64,000 nt of DNA from Mesorhizobium opportunistum WSM2075 (GCF_000176035.2 NC_015675.1:1612001-1676000); one strand, 5' to 3'. Counted from the stretch's first letter, positions 1 to 10,449 are shown. The notes: generated from the letters alone by a model not told the origin. Numbers and translations: made by a program.

Positions 1-304
1 GAGACGAAGAGCCCACGCCTCCCAGACCTGGCTTTGGGATCAGATCTCCTGAAATGTAAGTTCTGTTGCCAGGCAAGATATGCTGGCGCCGGCCGCTGTC
101 CCTGGCATCGCTGAAGACCGGCTCGCTGGTGCCTTTCCGGGGCATGGGCACGGCATGCTCCCGGTCAACCTCGGCGATGCGGCCGGCGCGGACCTGGTCG
201 CGGATGTTTCGCTTGAGTTCCTCCCGCGCGCGCTTCAGAAACCGCTGGCGGTTGCCCAGGCTTTTGTCCTTCGGATTCAGGCGTCTGTCGATAAAGATCG
301 GCAT
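1..304 (-). CDS. yeaH: YeaH/DUF444 family protein, N-terminal part (cut by window edge)
   Basis: Reading leftward from the ATG at 304, the frame stays open for 101 codons to the window edge, so only the N-terminus is present. It begins MPIFIDRRLNPKDKSLGNRQ and continues with basic helices and a Gly/Pro-rich stretch (GDLIPKPGLGG near residues 84-94), as in the DUF444/YeaH family. The family partners the PrkA/YeaG kinase and usually ends in a VWA-like domain, which would lie outside the window. The prkA stop is only 19 bp upstream, so the two are surely one transcription unit. The third usual member, a SpoVR/YcgB gene, would be beyond the edge. Confidence 0.85.
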   Translation of the reverse strand, partial: MPIFIDRRLNPKDKSLGNRQRFLKRAREELKRNIRDQVRAGRIAEVDREHAVPMPRKGTSEPVFSDARDSGRRQHILPGNRTYISGDLIPKPGLGGVGSSS

Positions 305-323
305 GGAAGCATCCGGGCCTGCC

Positions 324-2273
324 TCAACCCGCCTTGTTCACACGCATGTACCAGTCGACAAGCCGGCGCACCTGCCGCTCGGTGTAACCACGTTGCACCA
401 TGCGCTGCACGAATTCATTGTGGCGTTTTTCCGTCACGCTGTCCTGTTTGGAGCCGAAACTGATCACGGGCAGAAGGTCTTCAACCTGTCCGAACATCCG
501 CTTCTCGATCACTTCACGCAGCTTTTCATAGCTGGTCCATGACGGATTGCGGCCATGGTTGCGCGCCCGGGCGCGCAATGTGAATTTGACCACTTCGTTG
601 CGAAAATCCTTGGGATTGGCGATGCCGGCCGGCTTTTCGACCTGCGACAGTTCCTTGTCCAGGATCTCGCGGTCGAGGATCTGGCCGGTATCGGGGTCCT
701 TGTAGTCCTGATCCTCGATCCAGGCATCGGCATAGGCGATGTAGCGGTCGAAAAGGTTCTGGCCATATTCGCTATATGACTCCAGATAGGCCTTCTGGAT
801 TTCGTGGCCGATGAACTCGGCATAGCGGGTCGCGAGCTCCGACTTGATGAATTCGAGATAGGCGGCTTCCGTTTCCTTCGGGAACTGCTCGCGCTTGATC
901 GCCTCTTCCAGGATGTACATCAGGTGCACCGGGTCCGCCGCGACCTCGTTGGTGTCGTAGTTGAACGTCTGCGACAGGATTTTGAAGGCGAAGCGCGTGC
1001 TTACGCCGGTCATGCCCTCGTCGACGCCGGCTGCGTCGCGATACTCCTGAACGGACTTGGCCCTGGGATCGACCTCCTTGAGGTTTTCACCGTCATAGGC
1101 GCGCATCTTGGTATAGAGCGGCGAATTGTCGTGCTCGGCAAGGCGAGTCGAGACGGTGAACCGGCTGAGAATGTCCAGCACTTCAGGTGCGCACGGGCTG
1201 CCGGCCAGTTCGCTCTCGCGCAGCAATTTCTCGTAAATATGCCTCTCTTCGGTGATCCGCAGGCAATATGGCACCTTGACCACGAGGATGCGGTCCAGAA
1301 AGGCCTCGTTGTTTTTGTTGTTCTTGAACTGCTGCCATTCCGATTCGTTGGAATGGGCAATGATGATGCCCTGATAGGGGAAGGCGCCGAAATTCTCAGT
1401 GCCATTGTAGCTGCCTTCCTGGGTCGCCGTGAGCAGCGGGTGCAGGACCTTGATGGGCGCCTTGAACATCTCGACGAATTCGAGCAGGCCTTGCGTGGTC
1501 CGGTTCAGGCCGCCGCTGTAGGAATAGGCGTCCGGATCGGACTGGCTGAAATTTTCCAATTGCCTGATGTCGACCTTGCCGACCAAGGCCGAGACGTCCT
1601 GGTTGTTCTCGTCGCCGGGCTCTGTCTTGGCAATGCCGATCTGGCGCAGCCGCGACGGCATCAGCTTGACGACACTGAACTTGGAAATATCGCCCGACAG
1701 TTCGTCGAGCCGCTTGGCCGCCCAGGGCGAGATAAGTCCGTTGAGACGGCGCCGGGCTATCCCGTATTTATCCTCCAGCAGGTCTCCCATGCGGTCGGGA
1801 TGGAAAAGGCCAAGCGGCGATTCGAAAATCGGACTGATCTGGCTGCCGGCCTTCAGCGTGTAGATCGGCCGTTCCTCCATCAGTTTCTTCAGCCGTTCGG
1901 CAAGGGAGGATTTGCCGCCGCCGACGGGGCCGAGGAGGTAGAGGATCTGCTTGCGCTCCTCCAGTCCCTGAGAGGCATAGCGGAAATATCCGGCGATGCG
2001 CTCGATCGTGTCCTCCATCCCGTAGAACTCGGAGAAGGATGGATAGACCTTGACGGTGCGGTTCGAAAAAATGCGGCCGAGCCGTTCATCCTTGCTGGTG
2101 TCGACCAGGTTCGGTTCGCCGATTGCCTCGACCATCCGTTCAGGCGCCGAGGCATACATCGACTTGTCCTCTCGGCAAGCAAGGAGATACTGCTGGAGGC
2201 TGATTTCTTCCTGGGCCGCGTTCGCATAAATCTCCGAAAACAGATCGAAGACGTCGGACTGATTCTCACGCAT
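324..2273 (-). CDS. prkA: PrkA family serine protein kinase (YeaG-like AAA protein)
   Basis: A 649-residue protein of the usual PrkA length. The N-terminal AAA module carries the Walker A motif GPVGGGKS near residues 115-122. The C-terminal half is the PrkA kinase-like domain with many acidic and basic helices. In Escherichia coli YeaG acts with YeaH in nitrogen-starvation and stationary-phase adaptation; some Bacillus work instead assigns PrkA a Lon-like protease activity, so the biochemical role is not settled. Here prkA is first in an operon with yeaH, read leftward, with about 450 bp of non-coding DNA upstream. The sequence fits a cytosolic stress-response regulator. Confidence 0.93.
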   Translation of the reverse strand: MRENQSDVFDLFSEIYANAAQEEISLQQYLLACREDKSMYASAPERMVEAIGEPNLVDTSKDERLGRIFSNRTVKVYPSFSEFYGMEDTIERIAGYFRYASQGLEERKQILYLLGPVGGGKSSLAERLKKLMEERPIYTLKAGSQISPIFESPLGLFHPDRMGDLLEDKYGIARRRLNGLISPWAAKRLDELSGDISKFSVVKLMPSRLRQIGIAKTEPGDENNQDVSALVGKVDIRQLENFSQSDPDAYSYSGGLNRTTQGLLEFVEMFKAPIKVLHPLLTATQEGSYNGTENFGAFPYQGIIIAHSNESEWQQFKNNKNNEAFLDRILVVKVPYCLRITEERHIYEKLLRESELAGSPCAPEVLDILSRFTVSTRLAEHDNSPLYTKMRAYDGENLKEVDPRAKSVQEYRDAAGVDEGMTGVSTRFAFKILSQTFNYDTNEVAADPVHLMYILEEAIKREQFPKETEAAYLEFIKSELATRYAEFIGHEIQKAYLESYSEYGQNLFDRYIAYADAWIEDQDYKDPDTGQILDREILDKELSQVEKPAGIANPKDFRNEVVKFTLRARARNHGRNPSWTSYEKLREVIEKRMFGQVEDLLPVISFGSKQDSVTEKRHNEFVQRMVQRGYTERQVRRLVDWYMRVNKAG

Positions 2274-2728
2274 GATGCTTTGCCCTCAGAGCCGTTCTGG
2301 CTGTCAGCTAGCTCATCATATTCAACTGCCGGAGCGCATTGTGGTTCCCTTCACATGAAGGAGAGAATGTGCATTTGGCAGTGAAGCCTGGGACGCCACC
2401 CCGTGTGGCCGGAATGCTTATCCAATACTGAAGGTGGTGATGGCGCGATGAGATCGTCAAGGGGCAGATATGATTTCGTGAACTGAACAAAAAGGAGCCG
2501 TGCATTTGAAGCGGGCTGATACGGCGAGAGTTACGGCCCGATGCGAGTTCGACGAAGGGCGGTCGATCCGGCCTCGTCGACAGCGGTGAGTCCCAAGATA
2601 TCGAATGTCATTCTCGTAGTTTGGATCGATGGTCGATCGCCAAGCCGTACCTCTGGTATTACCAATCCTTGACTGGACGCTCGTGGCGCCTGCGGGCACT
2701 CTTTGGCCGATACGGTCGGGAGACCATG
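2274..2728. other. Intergenic region between divergent prkA and hydrolase genes
   Basis: About 450 bp without a convincing gene. It must hold the promoters of prkA (leftward) and the hydrolase gene (rightward). A well-spaced AAGGAG at 2492-2497 precedes a 27-codon open frame (TTG at 2506, stop at 2587-2589), but its arginine-rich translation resembles no protein I know. No tRNA, repeat or riboswitch was recognised. Confidence 0.5.
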
Positions 2729-3535
2729 ATGATCGATCGACGAAGCCTGATTCTGGCCGCGGTGACGGCGCTGTTGCCATTGGGAGCATCGGCGGCATGG
2801 CGCCTGCGCCAGCCCGCGCCAACGACCTTCGACTATGGGCCGGCCAAACTCGACATCTATGCTCCCGATGGCGCGAAAAACCTGCCGGTGGTGTTTTTCG
2901 TCCATGGCGGGGCCTGGCAGTTCGGCAAACGCAGCCAGGTGGGTGCAAAGCCGGCTTTCCTGCTCGCCAATGGGTTCTGCTTCGTTTCCATCGACTATCG
3001 CATGCTGCCGCAGGTGGATGTCGCCACCCAGGCCAGCGATGTCGAAAAGGCCTATGCCTATGTCAGGGCCAATATTGCCGGGCATGGCGGTGATCCCAGG
3101 CGCATCGTCGGCATGGGGCATTCGGCCGGCTGCCATCTGATCGCGCTGACGGGAATGCGCGGCGGGCTGCCAGGCGTCGCCGGGCTGCTTCTCGACGATA
3201 CCAGGGCCTATGATCTCGCCAGGCTTGAGAAAAATGGCGGTATGGTGCGAGCCTATGCCCGGGTGTTTTCCGATCCATCGCAATGGGCGGCATTGTCGCC
3301 GGCGAGCCATGTCGACGGCAGCAAGCATCCGCCGACCTTCATCGCCTATTCCCGCGCCGAGGGTCGCGGCGAGGAGTCGAAAGCCTTTGCCGAGCGCTTG
3401 CGCGCCACCGGTACCAAGGTCACGCTGTTCGACGGCAGCGCCTATACGCACATGTCGATCAATCGCGATTTCGGCGAAGACGGCGACGCGCTGACGGCGG
3501 CCGCGCTGGCTTTCCTGAAGTCGACGGTCGGCTGA
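2729..3535 (+). CDS. Exported alpha/beta hydrolase (carboxylesterase-like)
   Basis: The 268-residue product has an N-terminal export signal (residues 1-22) with a twin-arginine-like start, MIDRRSLILA. The hydrolase core shows the oxyanion motif HGGAW (residues 59-63) and the nucleophile elbow GHSAG with Ser132; a histidine in YTHMS near the C-terminus is the probable catalytic His. This matches the esterase/lipase group that includes BD-FAE and HSL-like enzymes. The ATG at 2729 is preferred over that at 2726 because it lies 6 nt after GGGAG. A small-ester substrate in the periplasm is likely, but the true substrate cannot be read from the sequence. Confidence 0.8.
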   Translation: MIDRRSLILAAVTALLPLGASAAWRLRQPAPTTFDYGPAKLDIYAPDGAKNLPVVFFVHGGAWQFGKRSQVGAKPAFLLANGFCFVSIDYRMLPQVDVATQASDVEKAYAYVRANIAGHGGDPRRIVGMGHSAGCHLIALTGMRGGLPGVAGLLLDDTRAYDLARLEKNGGMVRAYARVFSDPSQWAALSPASHVDGSKHPPTFIAYSRAEGRGEESKAFAERLRATGTKVTLFDGSAYTHMSINRDFGEDGDALTAAALAFLKSTVG

Positions 3536-3644
3536 AGGGGAGCGCAGGCGTCAGCGGCACTGGATCAGACCAAAAGCGGCGGCGGGATATTGCCGTGCGG
3601 CCATCGGCGAGTGCTATTGGCTTCGTGATGGGGAGAAAAATTGC

Positions 3645-5198
3645 ATGAATGGCGCCGATGTCCTGTGCGATGTGCTTTTGGCCAATGACGTGACGGTCTG
3701 TTTCGCCAATCCCGGCACATCCGAAATGCATTTCGTCGCCGCGCTTGACCGCAAACCGCGGATGCGTTGCGTGCTCGGCCTTTTCGAGGGCGTGGTGACC
3801 GGTGCCGCCGACGGCTATGCGCGCATGACCGACCGTCCCGCCGCGACTTTGCTGCATACGGGGCCTGGTCTGGCCAATGGCCTGGCCAACATGCACAACG
3901 CCCGGCGCGCCTTGAGCCCGATGATCAACATCGTCGGCGACCATGCCTCCTATCATTTGCCGCTCGACGCACCACTCACCAGCGATATCGAGGGCCTCGC
4001 GGCGCCGATGTCGAACTGGGTCGGCCGCGTCAAAGGTCCTGAGGATGTCGCGCCGGCAGCCGAAGCCGCCTTTCGCGCCTCGCTGACGCCGCCGGGCGTC
4101 GCGACGCTGATCCTGCCGGCGGATGCCGCCTGGGGTGAAGTCGGCGCGGTCCCGGTCGGCAAGGTGAAGCTGGCGCCGACGCGAGCCGCCGACATGGACG
4201 CCGTACGCAAGATCGCCGCGGCGATCCGTGCCGCTCCGGGGCGGGTCGGCATGATCGTGCGCGGGCGCGCCGCGCGCGCCGATGCGCTCGACATTGCCGG
4301 CCAGATTTCCACCGCAGGCGGTGTCCGTCTGTTCAGCGAGGTCCTGACCGCGCGGATGCAGCGCGGACGCGGGCGCGTGGCGCCGACCCGTATTCCCTAT
4401 CCGGTCGATGCCGCGACGGCGCTGCTCAGGGACATCGACGTCCTGGTGCTGGTCGGCGGCAAGGAGCCGGTCGCCTTCTTCGCCTATCCGGGAAAACCCG
4501 GACGGCTGGTCCGCGAAGACTGTCAGGTGCTGACGCTCGCCGCCCATGGCGACGATCTCCATGCGGCGCTGGAAGCGCTTCGCGAGGAACTGGGCATCAA
4601 GCCATCGCAGCAGACGGCGTTCGCGGCCGCTTTCCCGGACGAGGCAACGCCGAATGGCAAGTTGACCGAAGATGCCATCGCGCTGTCGGTGGCGCGCAAG
4701 CTGCCGGACAATGCGATCATCTGCGACGAAGCGGTCACCTCGGCGCGGCGCTTTTTCGCGCTGTCGGCATATGCGGCGCCGCACGACTACATGATGGGTA
4801 CGGGCGGATCGATCGGCGGCGGCATCCCGATGGCGACCGGGGCGGCAGTCGCCTGTCCCGACCGCAAGGTGATCAATCTGGAGGCCGACGGCAGCGGCAT
4901 GTACACGGTGCAGGGGCTGTGGACCCAGGCCCGGGAAAATCTCGATGTGGTGACGATCGTCTTTTCCAACCGCACCTACGCCATCCTGCATGGCGAGATG
5001 AAGAATGTCGGCGTCGGGGCGATCGGCGAGAACGCCAGGCGCATGCTCGACCTCGACCATCCGCCGCTGGACTGGGTCTCGCTGGCAAAAGGCATGGGCG
5101 TGGAGGCCGCGCGCGCCGAGACCTGCGAACGGTTCGATGCGCTTCTGGACAGTGCCTTGTCGCGGCGGGGGCCGTTCCTGATCGAAGCGGTGCTCTGA
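3645..5198 (+). CDS. Thiamine-pyrophosphate enzyme, acetolactate-synthase-like
   Basis: A 517-residue protein with the three-domain layout of TPP-dependent decarboxylases/synthases. The cofactor-activating glutamate is Glu48 in GLFEGV, within the N-terminal Pyr domain. The C-terminal PP domain has EADGSGMYTVQGLW followed about 25 residues later by FSNRTY, the Mg/TPP motif with ADG in place of the common GDG; I recall ADG as normal in this ALS-like branch. There is no adjacent regulatory subunit or ilv gene, so a role in branched-chain amino-acid synthesis is unlikely. A decarboxylase or carboligase acting on a 2-oxo acid is the safest reading. It stands alone, 109 bp after the hydrolase. Confidence 0.82.
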   Translation: MNGADVLCDVLLANDVTVCFANPGTSEMHFVAALDRKPRMRCVLGLFEGVVTGAADGYARMTDRPAATLLHTGPGLANGLANMHNARRALSPMINIVGDHASYHLPLDAPLTSDIEGLAAPMSNWVGRVKGPEDVAPAAEAAFRASLTPPGVATLILPADAAWGEVGAVPVGKVKLAPTRAADMDAVRKIAAAIRAAPGRVGMIVRGRAARADALDIAGQISTAGGVRLFSEVLTARMQRGRGRVAPTRIPYPVDAATALLRDIDVLVLVGGKEPVAFFAYPGKPGRLVREDCQVLTLAAHGDDLHAALEALREELGIKPSQQTAFAAAFPDEATPNGKLTEDAIALSVARKLPDNAIICDEAVTSARRFFALSAYAAPHDYMMGTGGSIGGGIPMATGAAVACPDRKVINLEADGSGMYTVQGLWTQARENLDVVTIVFSNRTYAILHGEMKNVGVGAIGENARRMLDLDHPPLDWVSLAKGMGVEAARAETCERFDALLDSALSRRGPFLIEAVL

Positions 5199-5222
5199 GC
5201 GCCCGTGACAGGGCTGGCTGGC

Positions 5223-5525
5223 CTACCAGCGGGTCTTTTCGCCGGGAGCCGCCGGTTCGATCGCCAGCGCGTGCACGCCGGCCTTCAATTCGTCGGCGAG
5301 CAGTTCGTTGACGGCGCGGTGGCGGTCGATGCGGTTCATGCCGGCAAAGGCGGACGCGACGACACGGACGCGAAAATGCGTCTCGCCGGTGCCGTCATAG
5401 ACGCCGTGATGGTCGGAGCCGTGATGATGGTGGCCGGCATGAAGATGGCTTTCGTTGATGATCACCAGCCGCTCCGGCGAAAATGCCTTGTTGATCTTGT
5501 CTTCCATGGTCGCCTGTATGGACAT
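5223..5525 (-). CDS. bolA: BolA family protein
   Basis: The 100-residue protein shows the BolA fold signature: an N-terminal helix (MEDKINKAF), a central ESHLHAGHHHHG segment with several potential metal-ligand histidines, THFRVRVVASAF, and the conserved RHRAVNELLADEL helix. BolA proteins pair with monothiol glutaredoxins in Fe-S and iron homeostasis. It is divergent from the J-domain gene, and bolA-dnaJ-like-cobS-cobT order is, as I recall, common in Rhizobiales. The unusually His-rich loop is family-typical. Confidence 0.93.
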   Translation of the reverse strand: MSIQATMEDKINKAFSPERLVIINESHLHAGHHHHGSDHHGVYDGTGETHFRVRVVASAFAGMNRIDRHRAVNELLADELKAGVHALAIEPAAPGEKTRW

Positions 5526-5715
5526 AGTCGTCTCCGTTCACCACATATGGCCGGCGCGCCAGCGTGAAAACCGAAAACCGGTTCATACGGGGGCCGCTAC
5601 CGCGCAACAAAATCCGCCATTCGCCTGCTTTATGCCGCGATTCAGCGGTTAGGGCGATGATCGCGAAAATGTCAATTCTTGTTTCGCATCTGCGAACGCC
5701 CCATAAATGGGTCAG

Positions 5716-6336
5716 ATGAAGCCGTACCCCAAATATTTCGAGAAGATTCGCGTCCGCCCCGACAAGGACGCGGAGCTGAAGTCGCATTCGCCGATTTGCC
5801 AGTGGGACGGCTGCAAGGAGGCGGGCACCCATCGCGCGCCGGTCGGGCGGATGAAGGAGGGCGAGTATTTCCGCTTCTGCTTCGACCATGTGCGCGAGTA
5901 CAACAAGGGCTTCAACTACTTCTCCGGCGTGCCGGACACCGAGGTCGCACGCTTCCAGAAGGAAGCGATGACCGGCCACCGGCCGACCTGGAAGATGGGC
6001 GTCAACGGCGCCTCGACACGTTCGTCGCCCGATATGGCGCAGATGCGCTCCGGCCGCGCCGGCTACTACAACCGCATGCGCGACCCGTTCGATCTGTTCA
6101 AGGGGCCGAAGGATCCGCGTGAGGCGCGCGAGCGCAAGGCCAAGCCGCTTGAGGCCAAGGCGCTGGAAACGCTTGGCCTTGATACAAAGGCGACTGGCAA
6201 GGATATCAAGGCGCGCTATAAGGAACTGGTGAAGCGCCACCATCCGGATGCGAATGGTGGCGACAGAGGTTCGGAAGACCGGTTCCGCGATGTGCTGCAG
6301 GCCTATCGCGTGCTCAAACAGGCGGGCCTGTGCTGA
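5716..6336 (+). CDS. J-domain (DnaJ-like) protein with N-terminal putative zinc site
   Basis: The 206-residue protein ends in a J domain (about residues 149-205) with the HPD tripeptide at 176-178, which stimulates Hsp70 ATPase. The N-terminal part has C28-x4-C33 and C55-x2-H58 (CQWDGC, CFDH), a plausible zinc site not found in canonical DnaJ. An ATG at 5707 is also in frame; 5716 is chosen because MKPYPKYFEKIR matches the usual start of relatives. It lies just upstream of cobS, so a chaperone role for the cobaltochelatase subunits is an attractive inference, unproven here. Confidence 0.85.
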   Translation: MKPYPKYFEKIRVRPDKDAELKSHSPICQWDGCKEAGTHRAPVGRMKEGEYFRFCFDHVREYNKGFNYFSGVPDTEVARFQKEAMTGHRPTWKMGVNGASTRSSPDMAQMRSGRAGYYNRMRDPFDLFKGPKDPREARERKAKPLEAKALETLGLDTKATGKDIKARYKELVKRHHPDANGGDRGSEDRFRDVLQAYRVLKQAGLC

Positions 6337-6459
6337 GCGACCCTATGGTTTGTGTCGTTTTCCAACTTTCATAAGGGTGGAAAAGGCTTTAAGACCGCCC
6401 CCGAACAAAATCGATTGCCGGCGAAACGGGACGTTTCGCCCGTGGAGACGTTGAGAGAT

Positions 6460-7446
6460 ATGAACAAGGTCGATCGCGACATCGCCAACCTGCCCGACAC
6501 AACGGTCTCGGTGAAGGACAAATTCGGCTTCGACTCCAAGATGGTGGTGCCGGCCTATTCGGTAACCAGCGAACATGTGCCGGACATCGATCCGGACTAT
6601 CTGTTCGACAAGGCGACCACCTTGGCGATCCTTGCCGGCTTCGCCTACAACCGCCGCGTCATGGTCTCGGGCTATCACGGCACCGGCAAGTCGACCCATA
6701 TCGAACAGGTCGCCGCCCGCCTCAACTGGCCCTGCGTGCGCGTCAACCTCGACAGCCATGTCAGCCGTATCGATCTCGTCGGCAAGGACGCCATCGTCGT
6801 CAAGGACGGGCTGCAGATCACCGAATTCCGCGACGGCATCCTGCCTTGGGCCTATCAGCACAATGTCGCGCTGTGCTTCGACGAGTATGACGCCGGGCGT
6901 CCGGACGTGATGTTCGTCATCCAACGCGTCCTGGAATCCTCGGGCCGGCTGACGCTGCTCGACCAGAGCCGGGTCATACGTCCGCATCCGGCGTTCCGGC
7001 TGTTCTCGACCGCCAACACGGTGGGTCTCGGCGACACCACCGGCCTCTATCACGGCACGCAGCAGATCAACCAGGCGCAGATGGACCGCTGGTCGATCGT
7101 CACCACGCTGAACTATCTGCCGCACGACAATGAAGTGAACATCGTGCTGGCCAAGGCCAAGCACTATCGCGACGGCAAGGGCAAGGACATCGTCAACAAG
7201 ATGGTGCGCGTCGCCGACATGACGCGCTCAGCCTTCATCAACGGCGATCTGTCGACGGTGATGAGCCCGCGTACCGTCATCACCTGGGCCGAGAATGCCG
7301 AGATCTTCGGCAATATAGGCATGGCGTTCCGGCTGACCTTCCTGAACAAGTGCGACGAACTGGAACGCTCGGTAGTGGCCGAGTTCTACCAGCGTGCCTT
7401 CGGCGAGGATCTGCCGGAGAGCGCGGCCAACGTGGTGCTGGGCTAA
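6460..7446 (+). CDS. cobS: Cobaltochelatase subunit CobS (AAA+ ATPase)
   Basis: CobS is the AAA+ subunit of the aerobic cobaltochelatase CobNST, which inserts cobalt into hydrogenobyrinic acid a,c-diamide during cobalamin synthesis. The 328-residue product is close to the usual length. Walker A is GYHGTGKST (about 71-79) and Walker B is ALCFDEYD (about 137-144); MDRWSIV and the sensor regions follow. The frame is open upstream to a GTG at 6352, but the ATG at 6460 gives the family start [13 protein letters not shown]. cobT follows after 11 bp. CobN is not in the window. Confidence 0.95.
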   Translation: MNKVDRDIANLPDTTVSVKDKFGFDSKMVVPAYSVTSEHVPDIDPDYLFDKATTLAILAGFAYNRRVMVSGYHGTGKSTHIEQVAARLNWPCVRVNLDSHVSRIDLVGKDAIVVKDGLQITEFRDGILPWAYQHNVALCFDEYDAGRPDVMFVIQRVLESSGRLTLLDQSRVIRPHPAFRLFSTANTVGLGDTTGLYHGTQQINQAQMDRWSIVTTLNYLPHDNEVNIVLAKAKHYRDGKGKDIVNKMVRVADMTRSAFINGDLSTVMSPRTVITWAENAEIFGNIGMAFRLTFLNKCDELERSVVAEFYQRAFGEDLPESAANVVLG

Positions 7447-7457
7447 GCAGAGTCTCG

Positions 7458-9356
7458 ATGGCGGGTCCGGGCGACAACACGCGCAACAAGTCGAAGACGG
7501 GGTCTGAAGCCGATAGCTTCAAGCGCGCCGTTACCGTCTGCATGCGCGCCATTGCCGGCGACAAGGAAATGGAAGTCGGCTTCGCCAAGGATAGGCCGGC
7601 GCTCGCCGGCAGCCGCGCGCGCTTGCCCGAACTGCCGAAGAAGGCATCGAAGACCGACATTGCGATTACCCGCGGCCTCGGCGATTCCATGGCGCTGAAG
7701 CGCGCCTGCCACGATCAGCGCATCCACACCAAGCTGGCGCCGGAAGGCAAGGCGGCCCGCGCCATCTATGACGCGGTCGAGCAGGCCCGTGTCGAGGCGA
7801 TCGGCAGCCGCGCCATGCAAGGCGTCGCCGACAATATCGGCTCGATGCTGGAGGACAAATACGCCAAGGCCAACCTCATCGACGTCAAGGACAAGGCCGA
7901 CGCACCGATCGAGGAAGCGCTGGCGCTGATGGTGCGCGAGAAGCTGACCGGAAGGTCGATCCCGAAGAGCGGCGAGCGGCTGGTCGAGCTCTGGCGCCCC
8001 TGGGTCGAGGAAAAGGCCAAGGCCGATCTCGAAGGCTTGTCGGCCAAGCTCGAGGACCAGCAGGCCTTCGCCCGCGTCGTGCGCGAGATGCTCGCCTCCA
8101 TGGAAATGGCCGAGGAACTCGGCGACGACCAGGAGACGGAAGACTCCGAGGACAATGACGACAACCAGCCGCAAGGCGAGGAGCAGAGCGAGGAGGGCGG
8201 CGAAGAGGATTCCGGCTCCGAGCAGTCGCAGTCAGAGGACGCCGAAGCTTCGGCCGACGATGAGCAGTCGTCCGAGACGGAAGCGTCCGACGCCACCGCC
8301 GACGATCTGTCCGACGATGACGATGCCGATGCTGAGACGCCCGGCGAGGCGCGCCGCAACGACAATCCCTTCACCAACCTGCCGAAGGAAATCGACTACA
8401 AGGTCTTCACCACCGCTTTCGACGAGACGGTCGGGGCCGAGGAGCTTTGCGAAGAAGAAGAGCTCGACCGGCTGCGCGCCTTCCTCGACAAGCAGCTTGC
8501 CAATCTGTCCGGCGTCGTCGGGCGGCTCGCTAACCGGCTGCAGCGCCGCCTGATGGCGCAGCAGAACCGGTCCTGGGATTTCGACCTGGAAGAGGGTTAC
8601 CTTGACCCGGCGCGCCTGGTGCGCGTCGTCATCGACCCGATGCAGCCGCTGTCCTTCAAGCAGGAGCGTGACACCAAATTCCGCGACACGGTGGTGACGC
8701 TGGTGCTCGATAATTCCGGCTCGATGCGCGGCCGGCCGATCACTGTCGCCGCCACCTGCGCCGACATCCTGGCGCGCACGCTGGAGCGCTGCGGCGTCTC
8801 GGTCGAGATCCTCGGCTTCACCACGCGGGCGTGGAAGGGCGGGCAGGCGCGTGAGAAGTGGCTGAAGGACGGCAAGCCGCCGAATCCCGGCCGCCTCAAC
8901 GATTTGCGCCACATCATCTACAAATCCGCCGACCATCCGTGGCGGCGGGCACGGCGCAATCTCGGCCTGATGATGCGCGAAGGCCTGCTCAAGGAAAACA
9001 TCGATGGCGAGGCGCTGCTGTGGGCACACAACCGCCTGATCGCCCGGCCAGAGCAGCGCAAGATCCTGATGATGATCTCGGACGGCGCGCCGGTCGACGA
9101 TTCGACGCTGTCGGTCAATCCGGGCAACTATCTGGAACGCCATCTGCGCGCCGTCATCGAACTGATCGAGACGCGCTCGCCGGTCGAACTCTTGGCCATC
9201 GGTATCGGCCATGACGTCACGCGCTATTATCGGCGCGCCGTCACCATCGTCGATGCCGAGGAACTGGCCGGCGCCATGACCGAGCAATTGGCCTCGCTGT
9301 TTGCCGAGGAAAGCGCGCGCGACACGCGGCGTGGCGGCATGCGGCGCGCCGGATGA
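7458..9356 (+). CDS. cobT: Cobaltochelatase subunit CobT (VWA/MIDAS protein)
   Basis: The 632-residue partner of CobS. It has an N-terminal helical domain, a very acidic linker (about 219-298, rich in Asp, Glu and Ser), and a C-terminal VWA domain whose MIDAS motif is DNSGSMRG (D418, S420, S422). The ring-forming CobST complex drives cobalt insertion by CobN. The ATG at 7458 gives the family start and lies 11 bp after cobS, implying co-translation. The stop codon overlaps the start of the next gene as ATGA. Confidence 0.95.
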   Translation: MAGPGDNTRNKSKTGSEADSFKRAVTVCMRAIAGDKEMEVGFAKDRPALAGSRARLPELPKKASKTDIAITRGLGDSMALKRACHDQRIHTKLAPEGKAARAIYDAVEQARVEAIGSRAMQGVADNIGSMLEDKYAKANLIDVKDKADAPIEEALALMVREKLTGRSIPKSGERLVELWRPWVEEKAKADLEGLSAKLEDQQAFARVVREMLASMEMAEELGDDQETEDSEDNDDNQPQGEEQSEEGGEEDSGSEQSQSEDAEASADDEQSSETEASDATADDLSDDDDADAETPGEARRNDNPFTNLPKEIDYKVFTTAFDETVGAEELCEEEELDRLRAFLDKQLANLSGVVGRLANRLQRRLMAQQNRSWDFDLEEGYLDPARLVRVVIDPMQPLSFKQERDTKFRDTVVTLVLDNSGSMRGRPITVAATCADILARTLERCGVSVEILGFTTRAWKGGQAREKWLKDGKPPNPGRLNDLRHIIYKSADHPWRRARRNLGLMMREGLLKENIDGEALLWAHNRLIARPEQRKILMMISDGAPVDDSTLSVNPGNYLERHLRAVIELIETRSPVELLAIGIGHDVTRYYRRAVTIVDAEELAGAMTEQLASLFAEESARDTRRGGMRRAG

Positions 9357-10381
9357 TCCTTTCGCGGGGCGGTTTTCGACGGACGCTTTTCGCTGCCATC
9401 GCCTTGTTCGCCGGCGTGGCTTCGGCGCCGGCCGGTCCGGTCCGGTCCAGCTCTGTCGAGCCGGTCGAGATCTCGGCCCGCCCGATCACCCAGTTTCATA
9501 TCGGTCGCGCCGACAAGCAGTTCGGGCCGCTCGAATTCGTCGGCGGCCTGGAGATGACCTCGCCGACGCGCGATTTCGGTGCGTTGTCGGCCTTCCGTTT
9601 CGTGAAGGCGGGCGGCGATTTCATCGGGGTGGCCGACACCGGCTTCTGGTTCTTCGGGACGGTGGTTCGTGACGCCGATAAGCGGCCGGCCGGTATCCAG
9701 AATTTCCGCATGCAGCAGATGGTCGATGAAAACGGCCAGCCGATCGACGAGAAATGGATGGTCGACGCCGAAGGGCTCGACGTCAAGGACGGCATCGCCA
9801 CCGTCGGCTTCGAACGCAACCATCGCGTCGCCCAGTTCAAGATCGACCCGAGTGACATGAAGGCGCCGTTCAAGCAGCTGGATTTCCTCATTCCAGCCTG
9901 GGAGTTGCGCCAGAATCGCGGTTTCGAGACCGTCACCCATGCCAATGCCAATGGCCAGCATGAGGGCGGCCTGGTGGTGGTGTCGGAGAAGAGCCTCGAC
10001 AAATCAGGCAACATCTATGCCGCCATCATCGAAGGGCCGCACAAGGGCGTGTTCACCGTCAAGCGCAACGGTGATTTCGACATCACCGACGGTGCGTTCC
10101 TGCCGGATGGCGACCTGCTGCTCCTGGAGCGCAGCTTCTCGATGGCAGGCGGCCTCAAGATGCGGCTGCGGCGTATCTATGGCGAGAGTGTCGAGAAGGG
10201 CGCCGTCGCCGACGGGCCGGTTCTGCTGGAAGCCGACATGGGCTACCAGATCGACAATATGGAAGGACTCGACGTCTGGCCCCGCGATGACGGCGCGCTG
10301 ATGGTGTCGCTGGTCTCCGACGACAACCACTCGATCCTGCAGCGCAACCTCTATCTGGAATTTATTCTCCACCAGGATTGA
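9353..10381 (+). CDS. Exported esterase-like/phytase-fold protein
   Basis: A 342-residue protein with a Sec signal peptide (about 1-27, ending near SAPAGP) and a body resembling the 'esterase-like activity of phytase' family (PF13449): repeated beta-propeller-type strands such as [23 protein letters not shown] and [12 protein letters not shown]. It is probably periplasmic. Its ATG overlaps the cobT stop by 4 nt, so it is translationally coupled to cobalamin synthesis genes although no link to B12 chemistry is evident. The catalytic reaction of this family is not well established; calling it a phytase would go too far. Confidence 0.8.
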   Translation: MILSRGGFRRTLFAAIALFAGVASAPAGPVRSSSVEPVEISARPITQFHIGRADKQFGPLEFVGGLEMTSPTRDFGALSAFRFVKAGGDFIGVADTGFWFFGTVVRDADKRPAGIQNFRMQQMVDENGQPIDEKWMVDAEGLDVKDGIATVGFERNHRVAQFKIDPSDMKAPFKQLDFLIPAWELRQNRGFETVTHANANGQHEGGLVVVSEKSLDKSGNIYAAIIEGPHKGVFTVKRNGDFDITDGAFLPDGDLLLLERSFSMAGGLKMRLRRIYGESVEKGAVADGPVLLEADMGYQIDNMEGLDVWPRDDGALMVSLVSDDNHSILQRNLYLEFILHQD

Positions 10382-10449
10382 GCATCTGCTCCAGCTGCGA
10401 ACCTGACGTTGAGAGTTTTCAATGGGGGTTCGTTTGAGTTGGATGCCTT

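Noticed and set aside
804..2384. Long open frame (526 codons) on the + strand opposite prkA
   Set aside because: It mirrors prkA in a GC-rich genome, has low-complexity composition and no recognisable domain; prkA is certain.
2506..2589. 27-codon frame with a good AAGGAG upstream
   Set aside because: Arg-rich translation without similarity I recognise; a single ribosome-binding-like sequence in 450 bp is not enough.
3645..5198. Degenerate, inactive TPP enzyme because ADG replaces GDG
   Set aside because: ADG at this position is, as I recall, usual for this ALS-like branch, and the activating glutamate is present.
6337..6459. Cobalamin riboswitch ahead of cobS
   Set aside because: The 123-bp gap is too short for the full aptamer, and no B12-box-like sequence was seen.
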